Below are positions 26,029 through 34,224 of a stretch of 41,657 nucleotides of DNA, piece by piece. Origin of the DNA: an uncultured Muribaculaceae bacterium (GTDB lineage: Bacteria > Bacteroidota > Bacteroidia > Bacteroidales > Muribaculaceae). Below the pieces are notes generated by a model, which searched no databases, was not told the DNA's origin, and worked only from the letters and a program-made list of their open reading frames with translations. Within the stretch, counting starts at the first letter, position 1; every line of letters begins with the position of its first letter. The DNA is taken from assembly GCA_910577465.1 (NCBI GenBank), contig CAJTMM010000007.1, positions 54,976 to 96,632 on the forward strand, written 5' to 3'. Position numbers and translations under genes: made by a program.

Positions 26029-27338
26029 TTACGGGTTATGCACGCACCTAAGGCATTCAACCGTTCATCGATATTTTCATATCCCCGGTCTATTTGATTT
26101 ATATTGCCAATCTCACTGACTCCTTTTGCCGACATAGCGGCAAGCAACATCGCGATACCGGCACGTATATCAGGTGAAAGCATATTGTTAGCTCGTAATG
26201 GGAATCTGTGATCAAGCCCGATAACCACCGCCCTATGCGGGTCGCAAAGCATAATCTGAGCTCCCATATCAATAAGACGGTCTACAAAGAACAATCGGCT
26301 TTCAAACATTTTCTGATGTATGAGCACACTGCCGCGGCATTGGGTGGCTACGACAAGCATCACACTCAGCAAATCAGGAGTCAGCCCCGGCCATGGAGCG
26401 TCAGCGATATTTAGTATCGAGCCGTCAAGTGCTGTTTCTATTTCATAGCAATCCTGTTCGGGCACAAATATATCATCCTCCCTGCGCTCTAAATGAATGC
26501 CTAAACGCTTGAAACTATCCGGAATTATTCCTAAATTATCGTACGATACATTTTTTATGGTTATGCTACTGCGGTTCAAGGCAGCCATGCCTATAAAACT
26601 GCCCACCTCTATCATATCGGGTAGTATGGTATGCGCTGCCCCATGTAATTGCGACTGCCCATGAATGGTTACGAGATTTGACCCGAGCCCATCGATGCGC
26701 AGCCCCATAGCCACAAGCATTCGGCACAACTGCTGCACGTATGGTTCGCAAGCCGCATTATATATTGTAGTTTTTCCTTCAGCTAACGCAGCCGCCATTA
26801 TTATATTGGCAGTTCCGGTAACCGATGCCTCATCAAGAAGCATATAAGCCCCCTTGAGATTGCCATATTTAGGCGTTTCAAGGAGATATGCCTTTTTTAT
26901 TTCATCATAGCTCAATGTTGCACCTAAGCGTTCGAATCCGAATATATGAGTATCAATCTTTCTACGTCCTATTTTATCTCCGCCAGGTTTTGCAAAGTAA
27001 GCTTTACCAAAACGGGCGAGCAGAGGACCGACAACTAATACTGAGCCCCTAAGAGACGCACTCTTTGTTATGAACTCACGACTCTCTATATATTCTGTAT
27101 TTATATCGGCAGCGCAGAATGTATATTTGCCCTTCTTATGTCTCTGCACGGTCACACCCATTCCTTGAAGAAGCTCTATCAGATTTCGCACATCAAGAAT
27201 TTCAGGCACATTGGATATAGTCACAGGCTCCGAGGTAAGCAATACTGCACTGATCACTTGCAACGCCTCATTCTTAGCTCCTTGTGGTTCTATATTGCCA
27301 TTCAATTTATGACCACCCTCTATGATAAATGTACTCAT
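26025..27338 (-). CDS. murA: UDP-N-acetylglucosamine 1-carboxyvinyltransferase
   Basis: Catalyses the first committed step of peptidoglycan synthesis, adding enolpyruvate from PEP to UDP-GlcNAc. The 437-residue protein begins with FIIEGGHKLNGNIEPQGAKN, containing the conserved Lys22-Asn23 pair. The active-site loop reads KPGGDKIGRRKIDTH, placing Asp121 where Escherichia coli MurA has Cys115. This Cys-to-Asp change is the known basis of fosfomycin insensitivity in other bacteria. MLLDEASVTGTANIIMAAAL, DMIEVGSFIGMAA and PDIRAGIAMLLAAM are further family motifs. It follows murB by 15 bp on the minus strand, so the two early peptidoglycan genes are co-expressed. Confidence 0.96.
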   Translation of the reverse strand: MSTFIIEGGHKLNGNIEPQGAKNEALQVISAVLLTSEPVTISNVPEILDVRNLIELLQGMGVTVQRHKKGKYTFCAADINTEYIESREFITKSASLRGSVLVVGPLLARFGKAYFAKPGGDKIGRRKIDTHIFGFERLGATLSYDEIKKAYLLETPKYGNLKGAYMLLDEASVTGTANIIMAAALAEGKTTIYNAACEPYVQQLCRMLVAMGLRIDGLGSNLVTIHGQSQLHGAAHTILPDMIEVGSFIGMAALNRSSITIKNVSYDNLGIIPDSFKRLGIHLERREDDIFVPEQDCYEIETALDGSILNIADAPWPGLTPDLLSVMLVVATQCRGSVLIHQKMFESRLFFVDRLIDMGAQIMLCDPHRAVVIGLDHRFPLRANNMLSPDIRAGIAMLLAAMSAKGVSEIGNINQIDRGYENIDERLNALGACITRK

Positions 27339-27353
27339 TATTTCTGATATTAT

Positions 27354-28385
27354 TTAAATATGTTCTACTTCAGGATGCAATTCAATCCCGAATTTATTTT
27401 TTACACATTCTATCACATGGCATTCCATGCCTGTGATTTCGTTCGGAGATGCCTTGCCGGTAGCATTTACTATCACCAATGGTTGTAGATGCCATACAGC
27501 TACATTACCTGTATGATAACCCTTGAGTCCGCATTGGTCTATCAACCATGCAGCCGGAATTTTAACACTGTCATTGCCTACAGGGTAATGCGGAACCGTG
27601 CAAACACCATCAGCGGTATCAGATGCCAGTTGTTTCACTCGCTCAAACTCCTCGATAGATACTACGGGATTCTTAAAGAAGCTTCCGGCGCTACCAATTT
27701 CCGTAACACTCGGCAACTTAGATGCCCGCATGGCGAGAACCGCATCGCGCACGTTTCTTGGAGTAAGCTCACAACCGGCAACTGCTGATTGTAAATTTCC
27801 ATAGTCCAATACCGGACCTCGATTTTGGTTCAACACAAATGTAACATACGTTACGACATAGCGTCCTTTGTTTTGTTTTTCTTTGAATAAAGATGACCTG
27901 TAACCGTATTTACAATCCCGGACATCGAATTTCACAAAACTAAGTGTAAGCATATCATAGCATTCCACCTCCCGTATGAAATCCTTGGCCTCTACACCGT
28001 AAGCTCCTACATTCTGAACTGCCGATGCTCCTACCTCTCCTGGAATGCCGGATAGATTTTCCATTCCCCAAATGCCATTTACGGCACATTGTTCTATAAG
28101 TTCATCCATCACTACCCCGGCACCGGCACGTACTACCAAGTCACCGTCGCCATCAATTGACATACTTAAGTCCAATATACGCGAATGCAACACGTCACCA
28201 TCATAATCACCGAGGAATAACAGATTGCTTCCCCCGCCGATAAACAGATACCGGTTACCGAATACCATATCCGATATTTGAGGTAAATCCTCGGACGATG
28301 TGTACTCTATCCATCTGTTGCACATTACGTCCATGCCGAAAGTATTATACGGCTTCAAATTGAATTTGGTTACAGAGCTTATCAT
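27354..28385 (-). CDS. murB: UDP-N-acetylenolpyruvoylglucosamine reductase
   Basis: An FAD-dependent enzyme that reduces the MurA product to UDP-MurNAc. The 343-residue protein from the ATG at 28385 shows LKPYNTFGMDV, then FIGGGSNLLFLGDYDGDVLH (FAD site), and MENLSGIPGEVGASAVQNVG, AYG. Later come YGYRSSLFK and the catalytic region EIGSAGSFFKNPVV. The YRSS loop and length fit a type I MurB. A TTG at 28403 would extend the frame by six residues, but it lies near the predicted transcription start, so the ATG is preferred. Together with the downstream murA it supplies the cell-wall precursor. Confidence 0.95.
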   Translation of the reverse strand: MISSVTKFNLKPYNTFGMDVMCNRWIEYTSSEDLPQISDMVFGNRYLFIGGGSNLLFLGDYDGDVLHSRILDLSMSIDGDGDLVVRAGAGVVMDELIEQCAVNGIWGMENLSGIPGEVGASAVQNVGAYGVEAKDFIREVECYDMLTLSFVKFDVRDCKYGYRSSLFKEKQNKGRYVVTYVTFVLNQNRGPVLDYGNLQSAVAGCELTPRNVRDAVLAMRASKLPSVTEIGSAGSFFKNPVVSIEEFERVKQLASDTADGVCTVPHYPVGNDSVKIPAAWLIDQCGLKGYHTGNVAVWHLQPLVIVNATGKASPNEITGMECHVIECVKNKFGIELHPEVEHI

Positions 28386-28405
28386 TGGCTTATACTGATA
28401 CAATA

Positions 28406-28436
28406 CAAATGTACGTATTTTATATCAAATGCCCAA
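28406..28436 (-). promoter_or_regulatory. Promoter of murB-murA
   Basis: On the minus strand TTG (28436-28434) and TACATTTG (28413-28406) are separated by 20 bp, a match to the -33/-7 pattern. The predicted transcript starts about 15 nt before the ATG at 28385, giving a very short leader. Confidence 0.6.
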
Positions 28437-28446
28437 TACCGATTTT

Positions 28447-31008
28447 TCAGAATGTAAAGTGTAATGCAAGCCTTAGCCCACTTTTGTCAATACCCGGACG
28501 GTCGCGGTAGGTCAGACGCCATACATAATCCAATCGCATAATCTTGAATATGTTGTCAATGCCTACTCCTATTTCCATATACGGGGTATGTCCCATAGCT
28601 ATCGTATTGTTTATCTTTGGAAATGAAAACAGATCATAATCAAAATCGGGATTATTTTTCTTGCTAAGATGCCCCCATATTCCTCGGAACGAAAACACTT
28701 CCCTTAATTTCAATTTCTTAAAGTAAGGTATATAGTTGAAAATCGCCCCATTTGCCCAATAAGCCATGTCCCATGACACATAACTGTCATTCATAAACTC
28801 CATAGGCTCCATCAAGGCAAATGTCTCAGGCTGTATGGTATATGACAGATTGGCATTGGGAATCAATAAATCGGGATATGCTGATTTGCTCCACAGATGA
28901 CCACCCTTCAGTATCATATCAAGATATCCGAATGCAGAAAACCAAAAACGTTTTTGGACACTTAGCTCTGTACGGTTTATCTCAAACATGCTATTCATGA
29001 ACCCTTTAGGAGCATAGGTATGTGTTAATGTAAACACCGGAACCTCAGCGTTTATAGATACTCGTTGAGTTTTTGCCTGATAAAATTTTTCTCCGGGAGC
29101 ATATCGTAATTGCACGGCGAACGAGGTCTCATCATAGTGTCCGAATTTACGCCCGTACCCGGTGATGAATGTCATCCAGGGAGTCGCTTCCTGTCGCTCG
29201 TGTTTAATGGTTGCCACCACCGAAAAATTATTCCGCAATTCTAATGTATAGTCAAGTCGCGATACCCTGTGGTAAGTTATTTGATAATCCGTATGCCGTT
29301 TCAGCGAAAGGAACATATTGTCCTGATTTGCAAAAGCAAAATGCTGTCCCAGCATGTCCACATCATACAAATGCGTAAGTCGTAATGAATGAATCGGGAA
29401 CTCTCGTGAATGGTATTTCTTGTCCGTAAATGAATATTCGAGTTCTCCTTGGTATTTCCAAACCTTATCCTTGGTTCCGTATGCAGCATAACCACGTGCA
29501 AACAAGCAATTGTTTAGGTTAGCTGTAGTCATACCGCCTAATCGCAAACGCACACCCTCAAGATGGTTCGAACTGATCACGGTATTTACAGGTCCGATGT
29601 CAAATTTGCTGTCCTTGCCAGTCGTGACATATCCGTTCACCATTATTTTAAGGAATTTCTCTCCCCAGTAATATAATGGGACTTTACGTAAGAGACTGGC
29701 GAGTCCGCCCACATTCTCCTCGCGCCGGCTTATTGCCACAATCCGCTTCTGATTCCAAAAATCACCATTCCGCACCTCCGCATCCGGATGCATTATCGTA
29801 CTGCCAAGTTCACGAAACATATCTTCGTTGACCGGTGGGGCGAAATTATGATTGGCATATCCGGAGTTTCGCCTGAAATAAAGCCCTTGGGTTCCGGGCA
29901 TGAGACTTATTTCGGCGGTCAGATCATCCTTCACAAGCAACCGCGCTCCATTAGGTGCTCTCTCGAACTCCTGCTCTATATATAATTTCTCTATAAAATT
30001 AAGATTAATCTCTTTCGGCACATTCATTACTACCTTACGGATAAACATAGTGGTGTCACCCGCGGGCACATATACTTTCCCGGTAAATCCAAACGATTGT
30101 GAGTTACGCGGAACGAATGACAATTCTATACAAGACTCATTACCTACCATCACGGTATCGGTAAGATAAAACCGATAAAAGTCGGGAGCCAACCCTGACA
30201 ATGGACTCACGAATTTGTTGTGAAGCAAATCCACATTGTTCTGGTATAGGTCTATATCGCTAAAGAAATCCTCATACAATGTGCGCATATTCTCTTGATC
30301 GAGAAAATCATCAAGCCCGGCCTGCCGCACACCTAATATCACCTCTTTCTCACTCTCGGGATTACGCCTGTAATGGATTTGTGAAGCCTTTTCACGGGTA
30401 CTTAGATTCAGAATTGGCCTGCCTGACACCTCTGATGTGTCAATATGTTCCTTAAGAAAATTAAATTTCTTAAGTATCAGATTTTTATTACTCGTAGGGC
30501 TGAAATTGTTCAACGCTATGGTTATACGCTCATATTTATCGTAATTGTAATATGCGTTATTCTTGGGATCGGTCAGATGTTTTGCGTTGCGGATACGGGT
30601 CACAAAATCAACGGCAGGATTATTTTTCTTGCTATACTTCTCCTTTTTGGGCTTGACCACAACCTCCTTCAATTTCACACCTATGGGCATAAGGTCGATG
30701 GACAAATCATATTTGCCGTTCTTTTTAGGAAATACAGTCTTTGACTCATATCCCATTGACGACACCTCAATGGCGGTGAAATTCTTGGCTGTGACTATTT
30801 TAAACCGCCCATCTTCATCAGTAAGACCTCCCCTATCGCTACCTTTCAGAAATACGGCTGCATAAGGAATAGGTTCATGTGTCAGCGAATCACGCACTAT
30901 GCCATTTAATGTAATGGTTGATTGCGCACGCGCACTTATACCTGCCATTGACATAATCACAATGGCAAGTAATGCAATCTTATTGAACCTTATACGTATA
31001 TCAATCAT
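28447..31008 (-). CDS. DUF5686 family outer-membrane protein with carboxypeptidase-like regulatory domain
   Basis: An 853-residue exported protein. A signal peptide (IALLAIVIMSMAGISARA) leads to a CarboxypepD_reg-like beta domain (about residues 33-115: LNGIVRDSLTHEPIPYAAVF, then GGLTDEDGRFKI). A long central region and a C-terminal part with regular alternating aromatic strands follow. The protein ends LRLALHFTF, with the C-terminal Phe of outer-membrane barrels. Members of this family are common in Bacteroidota; substrates are not known. It overlaps the phoH stop by 8 bp and is probably translated with it, even though the two functions are unrelated. TonB-box or SusD partners are absent, so it is not a SusC-type transporter. 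Confidence 0.87.
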   Translation of the reverse strand: MIDIRIRFNKIALLAIVIMSMAGISARAQSTITLNGIVRDSLTHEPIPYAAVFLKGSDRGGLTDEDGRFKIVTAKNFTAIEVSSMGYESKTVFPKKNGKYDLSIDLMPIGVKLKEVVVKPKKEKYSKKNNPAVDFVTRIRNAKHLTDPKNNAYYNYDKYERITIALNNFSPTSNKNLILKKFNFLKEHIDTSEVSGRPILNLSTREKASQIHYRRNPESEKEVILGVRQAGLDDFLDQENMRTLYEDFFSDIDLYQNNVDLLHNKFVSPLSGLAPDFYRFYLTDTVMVGNESCIELSFVPRNSQSFGFTGKVYVPAGDTTMFIRKVVMNVPKEINLNFIEKLYIEQEFERAPNGARLLVKDDLTAEISLMPGTQGLYFRRNSGYANHNFAPPVNEDMFRELGSTIMHPDAEVRNGDFWNQKRIVAISRREENVGGLASLLRKVPLYYWGEKFLKIMVNGYVTTGKDSKFDIGPVNTVISSNHLEGVRLRLGGMTTANLNNCLFARGYAAYGTKDKVWKYQGELEYSFTDKKYHSREFPIHSLRLTHLYDVDMLGQHFAFANQDNMFLSLKRHTDYQITYHRVSRLDYTLELRNNFSVVATIKHERQEATPWMTFITGYGRKFGHYDETSFAVQLRYAPGEKFYQAKTQRVSINAEVPVFTLTHTYAPKGFMNSMFEINRTELSVQKRFWFSAFGYLDMILKGGHLWSKSAYPDLLIPNANLSYTIQPETFALMEPMEFMNDSYVSWDMAYWANGAIFNYIPYFKKLKLREVFSFRGIWGHLSKKNNPDFDYDLFSFPKINNTIAMGHTPYMEIGVGIDNIFKIMRLDYVWRLTYRDRPGIDKSGLRLALHFTF

Positions 31009-31987
31009 CAGTTTCGGGCGTTGCCGATTCTATTTGGGACATAGCCTTGCATTCCTCGTCGAAATGCTCGTATGCCTCCACTATGCGTTGTACCAAGGCA
31101 TGACGTACAATATCTTTCTTTCCAAACTCCACCTTGCCTATTCCGTCTACACCTTTGAGCACGTTCAATGCCTGTATCAAACCTGATTTAGTGGAGCGCG
31201 GGAGATCTATCTGTGTAACGTCACCCGTTATTATCATCTTGGCATTCATACCCAAACGGGTAAGAAACATCTTTATCTGGTGGGTAGTTGTATTCTGGGC
31301 TTCGTCAAGCACTATTATGGCATCGTTAAGGGTACGGCCGCGCATAAATGCCAATGGAGCAATCTGAATAACCTTTGTCTCCATGTACTCTTTTAATTTT
31401 ACCGCCGGTATCATATCTTCAAGCGCATCATATAATGGCTGAAGATACGGGTCTATCTTATCTTTCATGTCACCCGGCAGGAACCCGAGTTTCTCGCCGG
31501 CTTCCACTGCCGGCCGCGATAAGATAATCTTGCGGGCTTCGCGGTTTTTAAGTGCCTTAACTGCCAATGCTATTGCTATATATGTTTTACCCGTACCGGC
31601 TGGTCCGAGTGCAAATGTCAGGTCATTTTTATTGAACGTATCCACTAATCGTTGCTGATTGGGGGTGCGTGCGGAAATCGGCTTGCCGTTTATTCCAAAT
31701 ATTATGACTCCGTCACTTTTTTTATCCCTTGGTTGTTCGCCGCGCACCACATCCAATATCACCTCTTCAGTGAGCTTGTTGTATTTCACGCAATAATCTT
31801 CCAGTTCGTGTATTATCTTTTCAAACTCAGCTGTTTCAGCATCATCGCCTATAACCTTTATCACAGAACCGCGGGCTGCCATACGCAATTTGGGGAACAG
31901 ATTGCGTATGAGCTGCATATTATTGTTGTTCACCCCATAAAAGCTTACGGGGTCGGCATTATCTATTATTACAATTCTCTCTATCAT
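31001..31987 (-). CDS. phoH: PhoH family ATPase (YbeZ-like)
   Basis: A cytoplasmic NTPase linked in other bacteria to RNA metabolism and rRNA maturation, often with YbeY. From the ATG at 31987 it has 328 residues; a TTG one codon earlier is ignored. The N-terminal 90 residues are a variable beta/alpha domain. The ATPase core contains GISARTPNQQ-like ISARTPNQQRLVDTF, Walker A GPAGTGKT (128-135), SRPAVEAGEKLGFLPGDMKD and Walker B IIVLDEAQNTT. The sensor motif is ITGDVTQIDLPRSTKSGL. It is the first gene of a minus-strand unit followed by the DUF5686 gene. Confidence 0.93.
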   Translation of the reverse strand: MIERIVIIDNADPVSFYGVNNNNMQLIRNLFPKLRMAARGSVIKVIGDDAETAEFEKIIHELEDYCVKYNKLTEEVILDVVRGEQPRDKKSDGVIIFGINGKPISARTPNQQRLVDTFNKNDLTFALGPAGTGKTYIAIALAVKALKNREARKIILSRPAVEAGEKLGFLPGDMKDKIDPYLQPLYDALEDMIPAVKLKEYMETKVIQIAPLAFMRGRTLNDAIIVLDEAQNTTTHQIKMFLTRLGMNAKMIITGDVTQIDLPRSTKSGLIQALNVLKGVDGIGKVEFGKKDIVRHALVQRIVEAYEHFDEECKAMSQIESATPETDD

Positions 31988-32023
31988 CAATTAAAGTATA
32001 TGTCATACAACTATATAATGCCA

Positions 32024-32031
32024 CAAAGTTA
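32024..32031 (-). promoter_or_regulatory. Putative -7 element for phoH
   Basis: TAACTTTG on the minus strand is a perfect TAnnTTTG match 37 bp ahead of the phoH ATG. A TTTC occurs 20 bp upstream in place of the -33 TTTG. Confidence 0.5.
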
Positions 32032-32094
32032 AACGATGTTGGGCATATTATGAAATTTTTTATCGTGAGTGGCTGCTTGACAAATCTATTTTGC

Positions 32095-32102
32095 TATTTT
32101 TG
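32095..32102 (+). promoter_or_regulatory. Putative -7 element for the CYTH gene
   Basis: TATTTTTG matches TAnnTTTG and lies 20 bp ahead of the ATG at 32123. The nearest TTG upstream is only 15 bp away, so the -33 is doubtful. Confidence 0.45.
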
Positions 32103-32122
32103 CCATCAATTTATTTTATGTC

Positions 32123-32584
32123 ATGGCTATTGAAATAGAACGGAAATTCCTGGTTAACAATACGGAATATCGTACACTTGCAACCGCAAGTGTACATATA
32201 ACCCAAGCATATCTATCGGTGCGTCCTGAATCAACGGTGCGCGTACGTATTAAAGATGACAGTGCCTATATTACGGTCAAAGGAAAGTCTCATGGAGCAA
32301 GCCGCAAAGAATGGGAATACCGTATCGATGTCAATGATGCCCAAGAGATGATTGATGAGTGTTCTTGCTCCACGGTCATTGACAAGACCCGATATTATGT
32401 GGGAGATTGGGAAATAGACGAGTTCCACGGGACATACGAAGGTCTTGTCGTGGCTGAAATCGAGCTCGACAATGAAACTCAGGACATAACATTGCCTGGC
32501 TTTATCGGACGGGAGGTCACTGGTGACCCGCGATATTACAACTCAGTATTGTCTGAGCATCATGAAATGCCACCTACGGCATGA
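32123..32584 (+). CDS. CYTH domain protein (triphosphate tunnel metalloenzyme)
   Basis: A 153-residue member of the CYTH/class IV adenylate cyclase superfamily. It starts with the defining ExExK motif in IEIERKFLV. Further hallmarks are VRVRIKDDSAYITVKGK, REWEY-like KEWEYRIDV, CSTVIDKTRYYV, WEIDEFHGTYEGLVVAEIEL and the C-terminal GREVTGDPRYYNSVLSE. These line the beta tunnel that binds triphosphate substrates and metal. Short bacterial members usually hydrolyse inorganic triphosphate or related compounds. It is a single-gene unit, divergent from phoH and convergent with rlmD. Confidence 0.9.
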   Translation: MAIEIERKFLVNNTEYRTLATASVHITQAYLSVRPESTVRVRIKDDSAYITVKGKSHGASRKEWEYRIDVNDAQEMIDECSCSTVIDKTRYYVGDWEIDEFHGTYEGLVVAEIELDNETQDITLPGFIGREVTGDPRYYNSVLSEHHEMPPTA

Positions 32585-32603
32585 TAGGCAACACCGCCTT
32601 TAC

Positions 32604-34016
32604 TTAATTCCGTCGTGTCAACTGAACCACATTTTCCACATGATGTGTATGAGGGAACATATCCACCGGCTGAACCGCTGTAACCTCATATAATACATCA
32701 AGTAGCGACAGGTCACGGGCTTGGGTCGACGGATTGCAGCTCACATACACTATACGTCGCGGAGCAGCATTTAAAATCACCTTTATCACATCATCATGCA
32801 TTCCGGCTCGAGGTGGGTCTACAATCATCACATCCGGACGACCATGCTGCGCTATGAAATCATCGGTGAGAACATTCTTCATATCTCCGGCATAGAATTC
32901 CGTATTGGATATACCGTTTACTTCCGAATTGATTTTTGCATCCTCAATCGCGTCCGCCACATATTCTATACCGATAACTTTGGATGCTTTGGATGCGACA
33001 AAATTAGCGATAGTTCCCGTGCCGGTGTACAAATCATATACTAACTCATCCCCTTTCAGATCTGCAAATTCACGTGCTACTTTATACAGCTCGTAAGCCT
33101 GCTTGGAATTTGTCTGATAAAACGATTTTGCTCCCACACGAAAACGCAGCCCCTCCATCTCCTCTTCTATGAACGGCAATCCGGAGTATGCTATTATCTC
33201 CTGATCTGATATCGTATCATTTACTTTTGTATTTACGACATACAACAACGAGCTGATTTCAGGAAATCTATCACCGACAGCTTTCATTAAAGCTTCAATC
33301 TTTGGTTTATCATCCTCGCCAAATGCCATTACGGCCATTATCTGACCTGTCGACGCTATTCTTATCATCAGCGTCCGCAACAGTCCATGCTGCTCTCTCA
33401 GGTCATAGAATGAGTAATCGTGCGTTTTGCCATACTCTTTGATGAACAGACGCAAACGGTTACCGAAATCATCTTGCAGATGACACCGGTTGATATCGAG
33501 CACCTTGTCAAATGCCCCCGGGATATGGAATCCTGCCGCATCACGGTCGGGGAATTCTTGCCCGCTGCGTAATTGGTCAAATGTAAGCCATTTCTTGTTG
33601 GAGAACGTGTACTCCATCTTATTTCGGTATTCCCAAATATTTTTCGAGCCGAGGATTGGAGATATTTCGGGTAGCTCCACTTTAGCGATACGCTGCAGGG
33701 CATCTGACACCTGACGTTGCTTGCAAGCGAGCTGATATTCATACGGAAGATGCTGCCACCTGCAACCGCCACACAGCGTAAAGTGTTCGCATCTTGGCTC
33801 AAGGCGCAAATCCGACGGTTTGTTCAGGTTCACTATGTGCCCCTCGGCATAATTACGCTTCTTTTTATCTATTTTGATATCAGCAATATCCCCGGGAGCC
33901 CCGAACGGTATGAATACAACCATATCATCAACTCGGGCAAGGCTCTTACCTTCGGCCGCAACATCGGTAATCTCTATGTCGGTGAGCAATGGTAGCTCTT
34001 TACGTTTTCGTGCCAC
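32604..34016 (-). CDS. rlmD: 23S rRNA (uracil-1939-C5)-methyltransferase RlmD-like
   Basis: A TRAM-domain RNA methyltransferase forming m5U in 23S rRNA. The 470-residue protein starts at a GTG (34016), since the TRAM domain (LLTDIEITDVAAEGKSLARV, then VFIPFGAPGDIADIKI) begins right after it. A cysteine cluster for an Fe-S centre is present (Cys76, Cys82, Cys85 in CEHFTLCGGC, plus NRCHL later). The catalytic half has the SAM motif YDLYTGTGTIANFVA, MIVDPPRAGMH and the nucleophile region YVSCNPSTQARDL. The assignment to position 1939 rather than 747 or a tRNA site rests on family resemblance only. It is a single-gene unit. Confidence 0.9.
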   Translation of the reverse strand: MARKRKELPLLTDIEITDVAAEGKSLARVDDMVVFIPFGAPGDIADIKIDKKKRNYAEGHIVNLNKPSDLRLEPRCEHFTLCGGCRWQHLPYEYQLACKQRQVSDALQRIAKVELPEISPILGSKNIWEYRNKMEYTFSNKKWLTFDQLRSGQEFPDRDAAGFHIPGAFDKVLDINRCHLQDDFGNRLRLFIKEYGKTHDYSFYDLREQHGLLRTLMIRIASTGQIMAVMAFGEDDKPKIEALMKAVGDRFPEISSLLYVVNTKVNDTISDQEIIAYSGLPFIEEEMEGLRFRVGAKSFYQTNSKQAYELYKVAREFADLKGDELVYDLYTGTGTIANFVASKASKVIGIEYVADAIEDAKINSEVNGISNTEFYAGDMKNVLTDDFIAQHGRPDVMIVDPPRAGMHDDVIKVILNAAPRRIVYVSCNPSTQARDLSLLDVLYEVTAVQPVDMFPHTHHVENVVQLTRRN

Positions 34017-34043
34017 AGATAATTATATTCGTTAATTTGGGTG

Positions 34044-34051
34044 CAAAGCTA
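34044..34051 (-). promoter_or_regulatory. Putative -7 element for rlmD
   Basis: TAGCTTTG on the minus strand matches TAnnTTTG about 28 bp ahead of the GTG start. No clear -33 element. Confidence 0.45.
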
Positions 34052-34125
34052 CTCAAATAACGCTAAACATCGGACATTCTCGCTAAATTTCTTTTAAAAT
34101 TATTTTATGTGTGAGATTAATGTTT

Positions 34126-34133
34126 TAAATTTG
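34126..34133 (+). promoter_or_regulatory. Putative -7 element for ppdK
   Basis: TAAATTTG matches TAnnTTTG. It leaves a leader of about 85 nt before the ATG at 34225. The -33 region is T-rich (TTTT) but not consensus. I see no riboswitch-like fold in the leader. Confidence 0.5.
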
Positions 34134-34224
34134 CAACAACTCTCCATGAAGTAACACAACTGATGTTTTAATATCTCTGATATCAAAATTCAATCTATAC
34201 ATATACTAATTTTAATTTTATCCG

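Noticed and set aside
32585..32603. Terminator between the CYTH gene and rlmD
   Set aside because: Only a 4-bp AGGC/GCCT stem is present, too weak to call.
34134..34224. Riboswitch in the ppdK leader
   Set aside because: I see no stable conserved fold in this roughly 90-nt AT-rich leader.
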